From an uncultured Verrucomicrobiales bacterium (GTDB lineage Bacteria; Verrucomicrobiota; Verrucomicrobiia; Verrucomicrobiales; Akkermansiaceae), in NCBI GenBank assembly GCA_937934595.1, contig CALGZA010000046.1, positions 1 through 64,000 on the forward strand: a DNA stretch of 64,000 nucleotides, written 5' to 3'. How positions within the stretch are numbered: position 1 is the first letter of the stretch; each line of letters begins with the position of its first letter. Positions 1 to 7,453 of the stretch are shown here, one piece after another. The position numbers and the translations under genes are program-made. The notes beneath the pieces are model-generated. The model was given only the letters and a program-made list of their open reading frames with translations, was not told the origin of the DNA and searched no databases.

Positions 1-141
1 TTTTTTATGGTTTGCAGTGTTGGAGCTGCCGCGTTCCTGGCTGTAGATTGTTTTTTCTGGATTCGTGCTATTAGGACTAGGTATCTGAATCCTTTCTGGT
101 TTCTGTGGGCGCAAGGTTTAGTATATGGCGAAGCGTGCTAA
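1..141 (+). CDS. Possible 3' end of a membrane-protein gene cut by the window edge
   Basis: Frame 1 is open from the first base to a TAA at 139-141. The 46 codons contain a hydrophobic stretch (GAAAFLAVDCFFW) followed by basic and aromatic residues, which would suit a last membrane helix. There is too little to assign a family and it may be chance. The remaining bases to 306 are G/T-rich and hold no other gene that I can see. Confidence 0.25.
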   Translation, partial: FFMVCSVGAAAFLAVDCFFWIRAIRTRYLNPFWFLWAQGLVYGEAC

Positions 142-306
142 TAGCTATGCGCGTTGTGGTTTGGCAGAGTAACTGGGTTCATTGTGTTGTTCTGGGATTG
201 GATAGTTTAATGAGTTTAGAATGGTGGTGGTGGGAGTGCTTGTTGAGTTGTTGTTGGTTGATTATGTGGTTGATTTATTGATTTTGATGTTTTATTCTTA
301 GGTTAA

Positions 307-1293
307 ATGAGAATTTTAGCATTTATAGGTATTGTGCATGGTTTGTTTCTTATAGGGGGGCATTCTGTTCATGGGGCTGCACCGGTTGTTTCTGTGACGG
401 AGACGATTAATGCGATGGGTGGTGCTGGGGGTTTTCAGATTGGTGGTGTGGGGACGAATTATGACTTTCAGGGTAATAACTTGACGGTTGGTGGTTTTAC
501 GGATTCGAATGGGGATTCTTATGTTGTGGCGGCGACGTCTGATATGGAGTTTATAAGGACGAATTCGACGAGTAGTGATCAGAATTCTTATTGGTATGAG
601 CGTACGGGAGTGGGAGGAGGGACGATAACGCATGATGGGCCATTGCCTGCGAATGCTTATAGTGATTTTATGTCATCTAATTCGATTCATTATGGTACTG
701 ATAATACGTTTACGAATGGGACGCTTAGGGATGATGAGGGAAATATAGAGCGTTTAGATTATGTTTTTAGTTCTGGTTTTACGTTTGATCAAGATTCTGC
801 GATAGCTATTTTTGAGCGTGGTGCTGCGAGTGGGCATGATGGGTTTAGGGTGGCTTTGGTGGGTAGCATTGATATGATGGGGAATCCTTTGACAATAGTG
901 GGGAGTGAGTTTGTGCAGGGCAATAACTGGTCTAGTGATGTGAGTGGGAGCATTGATTATAGTATATTTAGGAGTAGTCCTCATGATTCGACTGCTACTA
1001 GTGATGTTTATGCTGCTCAGGCTGGTGGTGGTCAGGTGGTGGGGGGAATGGTGATGCGTCTTGGGGATTTTGGGTTGACGTCTGCTCAGACGATTTATGG
1101 GTATATGGTGTATGCTGATGATTATGGTTATGATGATGGGAATGCTCCGACGGATCCGACTGAGGATACGTCTCAGGGTTCTGGGATTGATTTGGTTTCT
1201 GTGAATGGGGTTGTTTTTAGGGTTCCTGAGCCGTCTGTTACGATGTTGGTGATGTTTTCATGTATGAGTTTATTGCAGAGGCGTAGGGTTTAG
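307..1293 (+). CDS. PEP-CTERM sorting domain exported protein
   Basis: This is a 328-residue exported protein. An N-terminal signal peptide (about residues 1-23, ending in HSVHGA) is followed by a low-complexity Gly/Asp/Ser/Thr-rich region without a recognised catalytic domain. The C-terminus is a typical PEP-CTERM signal: VPEPS near residue 308, a short hydrophobic helix, then QRRRV at the end. In this family the tail directs the protein to exosortase processing and surface or matrix attachment. The body looks like a beta-rich surface protein; its ligand cannot be told. It stands alone with a downstream gap of 56 bases. A second PEP-CTERM gene lies at 39970-40596. The exosortase itself is not in the window. 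Confidence 0.85.
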   Translation: MRILAFIGIVHGLFLIGGHSVHGAAPVVSVTETINAMGGAGGFQIGGVGTNYDFQGNNLTVGGFTDSNGDSYVVAATSDMEFIRTNSTSSDQNSYWYERTGVGGGTITHDGPLPANAYSDFMSSNSIHYGTDNTFTNGTLRDDEGNIERLDYVFSSGFTFDQDSAIAIFERGAASGHDGFRVALVGSIDMMGNPLTIVGSEFVQGNNWSSDVSGSIDYSIFRSSPHDSTATSDVYAAQAGGGQVVGGMVMRLGDFGLTSAQTIYGYMVYADDYGYDDGNAPTDPTEDTSQGSGIDLVSVNGVVFRVPEPSVTMLVMFSCMSLLQRRRV

Positions 1294-1349
1294 CATTTGA
1301 TTTATTTTTTATTGCTTGAGGTTTTTATTTTGGCATTGAGGATGTGTTT

Positions 1350-2699
1350 ATGACTGAGCAATTTCAAAAGCAGCTGGATGATTATTTTGAGTTTTTAAGG
1401 TTTCCGAGTATATCTACAGCTTCTGAGCATGCTGGTGATGTGAGGGCTTGTGGGGACTGGTTGGTAGGGAAGTTAGGAGGAATGGGGATGAGTGTGGAGC
1501 TGCATGAGACGCCTGGTTATCCTGTTGTGGTGGCGAGGAATGCGCACAGGGAGGGGCTGAATACTGTGCTTATCTATGGTCATTATGATGTTCAGCCTGT
1601 GGATCCGTTGGAGCTGTGGGATAGTGGGCCATTTGAGCCGGAGTTGAGAGATGGTAGGGTCTGGGCTAGGGGGGCGACGGATAATAAGGGACAGATGATG
1701 ACGCATGTCTTGGGAGTGGAGCAGATGCTGAGTGAGCGTGGGGAGTTGCCGGTGAATTTGATATTTTTATTTGAGGGTGAGGAGGAGATAGGTAGTCCGA
1801 ATTTGGTTCCTTTTTTGGAGTCTCATAAGGAGGAGTTGGCGTGTGATATCATAGCGGTTTCTGATACTGGGATGGTAGCGCGGGGTGTGCCAACGATGGG
1901 TTATGGGCTGAGGGGGATAGCGTGTTGTGAGGTGACTGTGCGCGGGCCGAAGGGTGATTTACATTCTGGTTTGTATGGTGGTGCTGTGGCTAATCCTGCG
2001 ACTGCTGTAGCGCGGTTGGTTGCTAGCTTGCATGATGCGGATGGGAATATAGCGATAGATGGTTTTTATGATGATGTGAAGCCGTTGGAGGATTGGGAGC
2101 GTGAGATGTGGGCGCAGGTTCCTGGGGTGACTAGGGAGGATATTTTGGATACGACGGGATCACCGGATGTGTTTGGTGAGCCTGGTTATAGTAGTGCTGA
2201 GCGGTTATGGGCGCGGCCTACTGCGGAGGTGAATGGGATAGGTGCTGGTTATCAGGGTGAGGGTAGTAAGACTGTGTTACCGGCTGAGGCGATGGCGAAG
2301 TTTTCATTTAGGTTGGTCCCGAATCAGGATCCGAAGGATATAGCTGAGAAGGTGGAGGCTCATTTGATAAAGCATGCTCCTGCAGGGGTGAGTGTGGAGG
2401 TTCATGCTGGGCATGATGGGAAGCCTTATTATGCGGATCCTAATTCTGCATTTGGGAAGGCTGGCCAGGTTGCTTTGGAGAAGGCGTTTGGCAAGAAGCC
2501 TGTGCTGATCCGCGAGGGTGGTAGCATTCCGATTATTAAGGATATGCAGGATATTTTGGGGGCGGATTCTCTTTTGTTAGGTTTGGCGCTTCCGGATTGT
2601 CAGATACATGCGCCGAATGAGAATTTTTATGTGGAGAATTTTGAGGGTGGGATAAGGATGTCTCAGGTTCTTTTGGATGAGCTTTCGAAGGTGGAGTAG
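1350..2699 (+). CDS. M20 family dipeptidase/metallopeptidase
   Basis: This is a cytosolic di-zinc peptidase of the M20 family, dipeptidase branch (CNDP2/PepV-like), 449 residues from the ATG at 1350. I prefer this ATG to the GTG two codons upstream because a GAGG sits 8 bases before it. Visible motifs in order are the zinc-ligand loop GHYDVQP (about residues 77-83), ATDNKGQ (109-115, bridging Asp), GEEEIGS (143-149, catalytic and metal Glu), SDTG (about 171-174), the dimerisation-domain start DLHSGLYGGAV (about 203) and a C-terminal metal His in CQIHAPNE. All expected ligands appear intact. It likely hydrolyses dipeptides or N-acyl amino acids; the substrate cannot be read from the sequence. 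It is monocistronic with a terminator just downstream. Confidence 0.9.
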   Translation: MTEQFQKQLDDYFEFLRFPSISTASEHAGDVRACGDWLVGKLGGMGMSVELHETPGYPVVVARNAHREGLNTVLIYGHYDVQPVDPLELWDSGPFEPELRDGRVWARGATDNKGQMMTHVLGVEQMLSERGELPVNLIFLFEGEEEIGSPNLVPFLESHKEELACDIIAVSDTGMVARGVPTMGYGLRGIACCEVTVRGPKGDLHSGLYGGAVANPATAVARLVASLHDADGNIAIDGFYDDVKPLEDWEREMWAQVPGVTREDILDTTGSPDVFGEPGYSSAERLWARPTAEVNGIGAGYQGEGSKTVLPAEAMAKFSFRLVPNQDPKDIAEKVEAHLIKHAPAGVSVEVHAGHDGKPYYADPNSAFGKAGQVALEKAFGKKPVLIREGGSIPIIKDMQDILGADSLLLGLALPDCQIHAPNENFYVENFEGGIRMSQVLLDELSKVE

Positions 2700-2793
2700 T
2701 TTTTTTAGGGGTCTGGTTATAGGGTAAGTGAGAGTGCTAATACCATTTTCACAGTTATTCTGGGTTGATAGTAGTTTCAATATATTTGGAAAC

Positions 2794-2813
2794 ATCAGCA
2801 GAGCTGATTTTTT
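2794..2813 (+). terminator. Rho-independent terminator after the M20 dipeptidase gene
   Basis: A 6-bp stem ATCAGC/GCTGAT with a 3-base loop is followed by a run of six T. It lies about 95 bases after the dipeptidase stop codon on the same strand. Confidence 0.5.
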
Positions 2814-2846
2814 GAAGTGCACAACAATATATCAAGATTAGCTTCG

Positions 2847-2931
2847 TTAATCGTAAGTTGCATAGTCCACTATGCGCTTTCCTCTAGCCTTGCTATCAAT
2901 CCATTCTAACAGTTCAAATGGTATAAGGGGG
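2847..2931 (-). other. Short open tail, possible frameshifted C-terminus or gene remnant
   Basis: Read on the minus strand, a frame different from that of the adjacent membrane protein gives PLIPFELLEW followed by IDSKARGKRIVDYATYD and a TAA at 2847-2849. It would join the 2906-3283 gene if the run of five G at 2927-2931 contained one more base. Composition is balanced, unlike the A/C-rich codons of the membrane protein gene, so this may instead be the end of a lost or transferred gene. I recognise no family. Confidence 0.3.
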
Positions 2932-3283
2932 TGGCTATGCGGGGTATAAGGGATAGTAGGGTTCCTAGTGTGAATAGGGTTAGCCTGAGTGATTTACTGG
3001 GCTGTGAGTTCATAATGACGCGGATGTAGGTCTCGGCTGTGGGGCCTGCAAGGAAGCATGTGTTAGCGAATAGCGCGAAGATGATGGAGGGTATTATGGT
3101 TTCTGCGAGTGTTGTAAATCCTATGCTGGTGCATATAATGATGGATGCTAGACCTGATATGAGGAGGATGAGGTTGTAGAGGACTCTGAGTCTTTCCCGG
3201 GCAATTACGATTTCGCGTAGTTGGTTATTTGGGGTTGAGATTGAGTTGGTTTGATGAGGCTGAGGGGTGGAGTATGGATTCAT
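2906..3283 (-). CDS. Hypothetical small membrane protein
   Basis: This 125-residue protein has a polar N-terminus of about 33 residues, then three hydrophobic stretches (LYNLILLISGLASIIICTSI, TIIPSIIFALFANTCFLAG, LTLFTLGTLLSLI) likely to span the inner membrane. No family is recognised. It is followed on the same strand after 26 bases by the start region of nothing obvious, while a larger membrane protein gene lies upstream at 3310-4227, so the two may be co-transcribed. The annotated end overlaps a run of five C on the coding strand, where one additional base would change the last six residues for a longer hydrophilic tail (see 2847-2931). Confidence 0.55.
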   Translation of the reverse strand: MNPYSTPQPHQTNSISTPNNQLREIVIARERLRVLYNLILLISGLASIIICTSIGFTTLAETIIPSIIFALFANTCFLAGPTAETYIRVIMNSQPSKSLRLTLFTLGTLLSLIPRIATPLYHLNC

Positions 3284-3309
3284 GTGTGTATGTATTTTGC
3301 TATTGGGAA

Positions 3310-4227
3310 TTAGAGCTTGAGTGTTTGGGTTTTTCTTCTGGATGCTAGGCTGAGTAGGATGAGGAGTGGGATGAGCCAGTAGGAGGTGTAGAATAGTGCG
3401 TCTGCTAGAATGAGGTGGTAGCTCATGTCTATTTGGTTATTTAGAGCTAGTGCTATGGTGCGGTAGATGCTGGAGATGAGGCCTATGGAGATGAGGGCGA
3501 AGAGGCCAAGCCGGCGGGTGGTGTTTAGGGCAGTGAGGAGTGCGAAGAAGATGGCTGTGAGTGAGAATGTGGTGAGCATGGTTTCTGCTGAAGAGATGGG
3601 GATTCCGAGTGAGTTCAGTGCTGATGCGTTGAAGCGCTGGACTTTATCTGGGGAGAAGATGTAGGTGAATGCGTTTCCGAAGATGGTGGTGACGCATAGG
3701 AAGTTAGCGTAGTAGTTCCAGTGGTCTATTTTATTAGCAAGGCAGCGGTATGAGAGTAGGAGGAAGGGGGTGGCGATGGGGAGGAGCAGAGGGATGATGG
3801 AGATGATTTCATTACCTGAGTAATGGCCGTATTTTATGGATGCGATGACTAGGATGGATCCAGAGAGGAAGACGGGGAGTGTGTATTTGGTTTTTCTTTT
3901 GAAGCCGCATCTTAGGCTGGTGAGGGCTGCGATGAAGAATAATGTGGCGAGGGTGAACTTGGAGTATTTTTTGAGTTCGGGCAGGGTGCAGGCTTTGGGT
4001 TTGTATTGGTTATAGAAATTTTCTGTTAGGCTTTCTATTATGGGCTGGTATTGGCCAGTGATGCCGAGTGGGGAGCTTGTTTGTGAAATGTTCCATGCGG
4101 ATGCTAGCAGGCAGAGGCAGCTGGCGATTCTGAGTAATTGGAGCCAGTCATCTAGGTTGTTCCGCATCCACGAGTCTCTGTGTGGGTGAGGTATGTATCT
4201 GGATAGCTGTGCGCGAAAGAGTTCCAT
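3310..4227 (-). CDS. Hypothetical polytopic membrane protein
   Basis: This is a 305-residue protein with about eight hydrophobic segments spread over its length (for example LQLLRIASCLCLLASAW, FTLATLFFIAALTSL, TLPVFLSGSILVIASI, IISIIPLLLPIATPFLLL, FSLTAIFFALLTAL, LILADALFYTSYWLIPLLILLSLA). The N-terminus is basic and aromatic and the C-terminus ends in a basic RRKTQTLKL tail, suggesting cytoplasmic ends. I recognise no catalytic motif or transporter signature. It lies 26 bases upstream of the small membrane protein 2906-3283 on the same strand, so they are probably one unit. Confidence 0.65.
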   Translation of the reverse strand: MELFRAQLSRYIPHPHRDSWMRNNLDDWLQLLRIASCLCLLASAWNISQTSSPLGITGQYQPIIESLTENFYNQYKPKACTLPELKKYSKFTLATLFFIAALTSLRCGFKRKTKYTLPVFLSGSILVIASIKYGHYSGNEIISIIPLLLPIATPFLLLSYRCLANKIDHWNYYANFLCVTTIFGNAFTYIFSPDKVQRFNASALNSLGIPISSAETMLTTFSLTAIFFALLTALNTTRRLGLFALISIGLISSIYRTIALALNNQIDMSYHLILADALFYTSYWLIPLLILLSLASRRKTQTLKL

Positions 4228-4301
4228 GATGTTGGGATTTATTCAACTAACTGAAACTTAGGAGGATTGGAGGGTAGTGCAATGAAAATTATGGTTAGAG
4301 G

Positions 4302-5477
4302 TTAGGTCTGGACCTGATTGGCTTGGGGTTCTGGGTAGATGAATTCTTTCCCTTCGTAGTTTCTGAGGGTGACTTTTTCTGGAGTGATTTCTTTGATGTA
4401 GTCTGGGTTGATGGGAATTTTTCCGCCTCCACCTGGGCCATCTATGACGTATTGTGGTATGGCGTATCCTGATGTGTGTCCGCGGAGTCCTTCGATGATT
4501 TTTATTCCTTCTGCAACGCTGGTTCTGAGGTGGGATGATCCTTTGATGAGGTCACACTGGTAGAGGTAGTATGGTCTGGTGCGGCACATGAGGAGCTTAT
4601 GGACGAGTGCTTTCTGGGTTTCTGTGTTGTTGTTGACGCCTTTGAGGAGGACGCTTTGGTTACCGGTCATGATTCCTGCGTTGGCGAGTTTTTCGAGACC
4701 GGCTTTGACTTCTGTGGTGAGTTCTTTGGGGTGATTGGTGTGTATGGAGATGAATAGAGGGTGGTATTTTTTGAGCATGTTACAGAGGCTGTCTGTGATT
4801 CTTTGTGGGAGGAATATGGGGATTCTGGAGCCTATTCTGACGAATTGGATGTGGGGGATGGCGTGGAGGCGGGAGATGATTTTTTCTAGTTTGGCGTCTG
4901 AGAATAGGAGTGGGTCTCCGCCGGAGAGGAGGACGTCACGGATAGCTGGGGTTTTTTCGAGGTATTCGAATGCGGCTTCCCATTGAGTTTCTAGTTGTTG
5001 TTCTCCTACGCCTGAAACGACGCGGCTGCGGGTGCAGTAGCGGCAGTATGATGCGCATCTGTCTGTGACGAGGAAGAGGACTCTGTCTGGGTAGCGGTGT
5101 ACGAGTCCTGGAACTGGCATGTGGCTGTCTTCTCCGCAGGGGTCTTCCATTTCTTGAGGGTCTTCTAGGCTTTCTTCCATGCGTGGGATGATTTGTCTGC
5201 GGATGGGGCAGTTGGGGTCGTCTTTATCGACGAGGTTCATGAAGTGTGGTGTGATGGACATGGCGAGGCGGTTACCGGAAAGTATGATGCCTGTACGTTC
5301 TTCATGGCTGAGGTTGATGTGTTTTTCGAGGTCAGCTAGTGAGTTTATTCTATTTCTGAGTTGCCATTTGTAGTCGTCCCATTTTTCCATGCTTTCTGTT
5401 GGCCAGTATCCTGGAGCGTGGCTTTGGAAGGTGATCATGTTTTGGTATTTATTTTCAGCTGGCTTGCTTGTTTGCAT
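4302..5477 (-). CDS. kamA: Lysine 2,3-aminomutase family radical SAM protein
   Basis: This is a 391-residue PLP-dependent radical-SAM aminomutase of the KamA family. The 4Fe-4S motif is C141-x3-C145-x2-C148 within DRCASYCRYCTRSR. A GGDPL SAM-binding element follows at about 186-190, and the PLP-binding lysine is expected at K353 in PGGGGK. KamA converts L-lysine to beta-lysine. The length and the PGGGGK region fit KamA better than the shorter EpmB, which modifies elongation factor P. No beta-lysine acetyltransferase (AblB), epmA or efp gene is nearby, so osmolyte synthesis and EF-P modification cannot be separated. The gene is monocistronic, with the next minus-strand gene 74 bases away. Confidence 0.85.
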   Translation of the reverse strand: MQTSKPAENKYQNMITFQSHAPGYWPTESMEKWDDYKWQLRNRINSLADLEKHINLSHEERTGIILSGNRLAMSITPHFMNLVDKDDPNCPIRRQIIPRMEESLEDPQEMEDPCGEDSHMPVPGLVHRYPDRVLFLVTDRCASYCRYCTRSRVVSGVGEQQLETQWEAAFEYLEKTPAIRDVLLSGGDPLLFSDAKLEKIISRLHAIPHIQFVRIGSRIPIFLPQRITDSLCNMLKKYHPLFISIHTNHPKELTTEVKAGLEKLANAGIMTGNQSVLLKGVNNNTETQKALVHKLLMCRTRPYYLYQCDLIKGSSHLRTSVAEGIKIIEGLRGHTSGYAIPQYVIDGPGGGGKIPINPDYIKEITPEKVTLRNYEGKEFIYPEPQANQVQT

Positions 5478-5557
5478 AGTGAGATGTTAGTGGCTTATTG
5501 ATTAATGTCAAAAGTCTGGGGGGATCTTTTTGTGGTTTTTATGGGTGGGTACAGGAA

Positions 5558-5581
5558 AAGCCACATGCTAGCATGTGGCTT
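5558..5581 (-). terminator. Terminator of rpsP
   Basis: A perfect inverted repeat (AAGCCACATG, CTAG, CATGTGGCTT) lies 39 bases after the rpsP stop and continues into TTTTCC on the minus strand, as in a Rho-independent terminator. Confidence 0.7.
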
Positions 5582-5619
5582 AGGAAAGTGATGTTGTGGT
5601 GTGTCTTGGTGACTAGTGA

Positions 5620-5871
5620 TTATGCTTCAAGAGCCTGTTTTTTGGCTTTCTTGATGATGCTGCTCACTGTTTCAGATGCTTGAGCTCCTTTGCCGATCCA
5701 TTGTTCTGCTTTATCGATATCGATAGAGTAGTTCACGCCTTCAACCATAGGGTTGTAGGTGCCGAGTTGCTCGATAGGGCGGCCGTCGCGACGCTTGCGG
5801 CTATCGATTGCTACGATTTTATAATAAGGGCGATCTTTTGTGCCTTGACGGCTGAGACGAAGTGCTACCAT
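5620..5871 (-). CDS. rpsP: 30S ribosomal protein S16
   Basis: This is ribosomal protein S16, 83 residues from the ATG at 5871, a 16S-rRNA-binding assembly protein of the small subunit. The sequence starts [19 protein letters not shown], the usual S16 opening, so I reject an upstream ATG that would add nine residues. Typical core elements follow ([21 protein letters not shown], then a C-terminal [16 protein letters not shown]). In many bacteria rpsP is followed by rimM, trmD and rplS. Here it is alone, with its own terminator just downstream. Base composition is more balanced than in neighbouring minus-strand genes, as expected for a highly expressed gene. Confidence 0.95.
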   Translation of the reverse strand: MVALRLSRQGTKDRPYYKIVAIDSRKRRDGRPIEQLGTYNPMVEGVNYSIDIDKAEQWIGKGAQASETVSSIIKKAKKQALEA

Positions 5872-5996
5872 GATTTTGTGGTCGTTAAAATTTGTCACTG
5901 TCTCAGTTGTTGAGGCAGTGGGGCGGAAAACTGCATCATTTAGATGCTTTTGCCAAGCGAAAAATTTATAAAAATAATTTTTTATATGAATGTGCG

Positions 5997-6782
5997 TTAT
6001 TTTTGGTTTAGATTTTTGAAAATTGAGTATGCTGCTTTTGTGGAGATTTTTTGATTTTTAGCGTATGCTTTGGCTGCGCGGGTTCTGATTTTTGATTTGG
6101 ATTCTTTGTTGAACCAGCCTTCGAGTGCGTCGTGCAGTATGAATGAGCCAGGGTACATGAGGCTTCTGGTTTGTAGTATGGGTGTGGTGTTGGTGTTATT
6201 GAAGTGATGTTTAAAGTATTTGTGTGCGATACAGCATAGTGTGATGGTATCTAGATGTGGTGTGTTTTTTGTTTTGGTTGTGGAGATATTGAATTCCATG
6301 AGTCCATTATGGCCGATGTATGCTGTAAGGTTTGCCTTGGCGCCTATTTGGATGGTTTGTTTAGTGGATTTGACTTTGATGATGGCTTTGTATGAGCCTG
6401 TAGATGCGTTGAGGTAGTTGGTTATGCATTGTTGGATGGATTTGCCTTGGTAGGCGTCAGCTACGAGGATGGCGTTGGTTTTTTTGTGTTGGAATATGAT
6501 GCGTCTTAGGATGGGGGATGAGGTGTTGGTTAGTTGTGGTTTGTGGGTTTCTAGTTTTTTCCAGCGTTTACTTTTAGCGAAGTATTTTTGGATTCCGTCT
6601 GAGCAGCCCCAGTAGAGGTTGGCTTCTGGTTTGTCTCCGTTGCCGATGGTGGGGTTGACTGGAACTATTCCTTGTGTGTCATTATCGCATAGGGCGATGA
6701 AGACGTGGATTATTTTTTGTTTTGCTGATGCTGAGCTGGCGATGATTAGGCATGTGGACAGAATAGATAGGATGACTTTCAT
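5997..6782 (-). CDS. Conserved exported protein of unknown function
   Basis: This 261-residue protein has a signal peptide ([20 protein letters not shown], cleavage near residue 20). The mature part opens with [18 protein letters not shown], then [18 protein letters not shown] recall similar openings in uncharacterised periplasmic proteins of other Gram-negative bacteria, but no function. Cysteines occur singly and as a CC pair near residue 190. The C-terminal 40 residues are rich in Lys and Ala. It is probably periplasmic. It stands alone and is divergent from the blaI/M56 pair, with 281 bases between the two starts. Confidence 0.65.
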   Translation of the reverse strand: MKVILSILSTCLIIASSASAKQKIIHVFIALCDNDTQGIVPVNPTIGNGDKPEANLYWGCSDGIQKYFAKSKRWKKLETHKPQLTNTSSPILRRIIFQHKKTNAILVADAYQGKSIQQCITNYLNASTGSYKAIIKVKSTKQTIQIGAKANLTAYIGHNGLMEFNISTTKTKNTPHLDTITLCCIAHKYFKHHFNNTNTTPILQTRSLMYPGSFILHDALEGWFNKESKSKIRTRAAKAYAKNQKISTKAAYSIFKNLNQK

Positions 6783-6903
6783 AAGTTGATGTATACTCTT
6801 GGTTATGGGAGGATGTTTCAGGTTTATTGAGATGATTTTTTTCTTTTTTGCGGTGTATGATTGTTGGTGCTAAGAGATGGTGTAGGGGTGAATATGAAAC
6901 TGA

Positions 6904-6919
6904 AACTACATTTGTAGTT
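6904..6919. promoter_or_regulatory. BlaI-type operator 1
   Basis: AACTACA-TT-TGTAGTT has 7-bp perfect arms around a 2-base centre. The TACA/TGTA core is that known for BlaI/MecI repressors. Its centre lies 25 bases from that of operator 2 and about 150 bases upstream of blaI, and its right arm runs into the -35 box. Confidence 0.7.
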
Positions 6920-6945
6920 GACTTGGTGGACTACAGGTGTAGTTT
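6918..6945 (+). promoter_or_regulatory. Probable promoter of the blaI/M56 operon
   Basis: TTGACT (6918-6923), a 16-base spacer, then TAGTTT (6940-6945). The -35 box is good and the -10 box weak. Operator 2 covers the spacer and -10 box, and operator 1 overlaps the -35 box, so repressor binding would block RNA polymerase. Confidence 0.45.
6930..6943. promoter_or_regulatory. BlaI-type operator 2
   Basis: ACTACA-GG-TGTAGT has 6-bp perfect arms with the same ACTACA/TGTAGT half-sites as operator 1. It overlaps the candidate -10 region, the usual arrangement for self-repression by BlaI-family proteins. Confidence 0.7.
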
Positions 6946-7063
6946 GTGTCTGATGATCGATTTTAAAGAGTTTATGCAAGTTCCGATTGTCTGGATAGAT
7001 GCTTAGTTTTAGTCATTGAATGTAGTTAGTTTAGGTGGCGATGGCTCAGAAAAGATTATAAAT

Positions 7064-7447
7064 ATGAAAAAATCACAAATAACTGAATCTGAATGGATTA
7101 TTATGGAGTCTCTGTGGGGGGCTTCGTCGATGACTGCTGTTGAATTAACTGAGGAGCTTCGATCTGTTACTAACTGGGCAGTGAATACTGTGAGGACTAT
7201 GCTTACGCGTTTAGTTAAGAAAAAGATTTTGGTTGTTAGTGAAAATAAGGATGGGATCAAAGTTTTTACGCCTGCTGTGATGAGAGAGTCATGTGTGGAA
7301 CTGGAGGGAGAGTCGTTTGTGCAACGATTTTTTGGTGGGGCGACTAAGCCTTTGCTAGCTCACTTTGCGCAGCATTCGAATCTTTCTTCTGCTGATGTAG
7401 AAGAGTTGAAGAATTTGCTTGATCAGTCACTTGTAAAGAAATCTTGA
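7064..7447 (+). CDS. blaI: BlaI/MecI family transcriptional repressor
   Basis: This is a 127-residue winged-helix repressor of the BlaI/MecI/CopY family. I start at the ATG at 7064 (MKKSQITESEWIIMESLW), because alignment with the family begins there. The helix-turn-helix region is MTAVELTEELRSVTNWAVNTVRTMLTRLVKKKIL, with the characteristic WAxNTVRTMLxRL recognition helix. The C-terminal helices would mediate dimerisation and hold the site cut on induction. It is followed after 6 bases by the M56 sensor gene, forming the standard two-gene unit. Upstream palindromes with TACA/TGTA cores indicate autoregulation. No beta-lactamase or penicillin-binding protein gene is adjacent, so the wider regulon is unknown. 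Confidence 0.9.
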   Translation: MKKSQITESEWIIMESLWGASSMTAVELTEELRSVTNWAVNTVRTMLTRLVKKKILVVSENKDGIKVFTPAVMRESCVELEGESFVQRFFGGATKPLLAHFAQHSNLSSADVEELKNLLDQSLVKKS

Positions 7448-7453
7448 ACTTAA

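Larger units (their letters stand above)
6783..7063. other. Intergenic region with blaI control sites
   Basis: This space separates the divergent exported protein gene and blaI. It contains two palindromic operators and a promoter (separate entries). The rest is T/G-rich, and I see no further gene. Confidence 0.7.

Noticed and set aside
316..984. Open frames on the minus strand inside the PEP-CTERM gene, and many similar Arg/His/Thr-rich frames opposite plus-strand genes throughout
   Set aside because: They are artefacts of the strong G/T bias, which removes stop codons from the complementary strand. Their composition is abnormal and they lie wholly within well-supported genes.
4302..5477. 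EpmB (EF-P lysine aminomutase) instead of KamA
   Set aside because: The protein is longer than EpmB and has the PGGGGK C-terminal region of KamA; no epmA or efp is near. It is not fully excluded.
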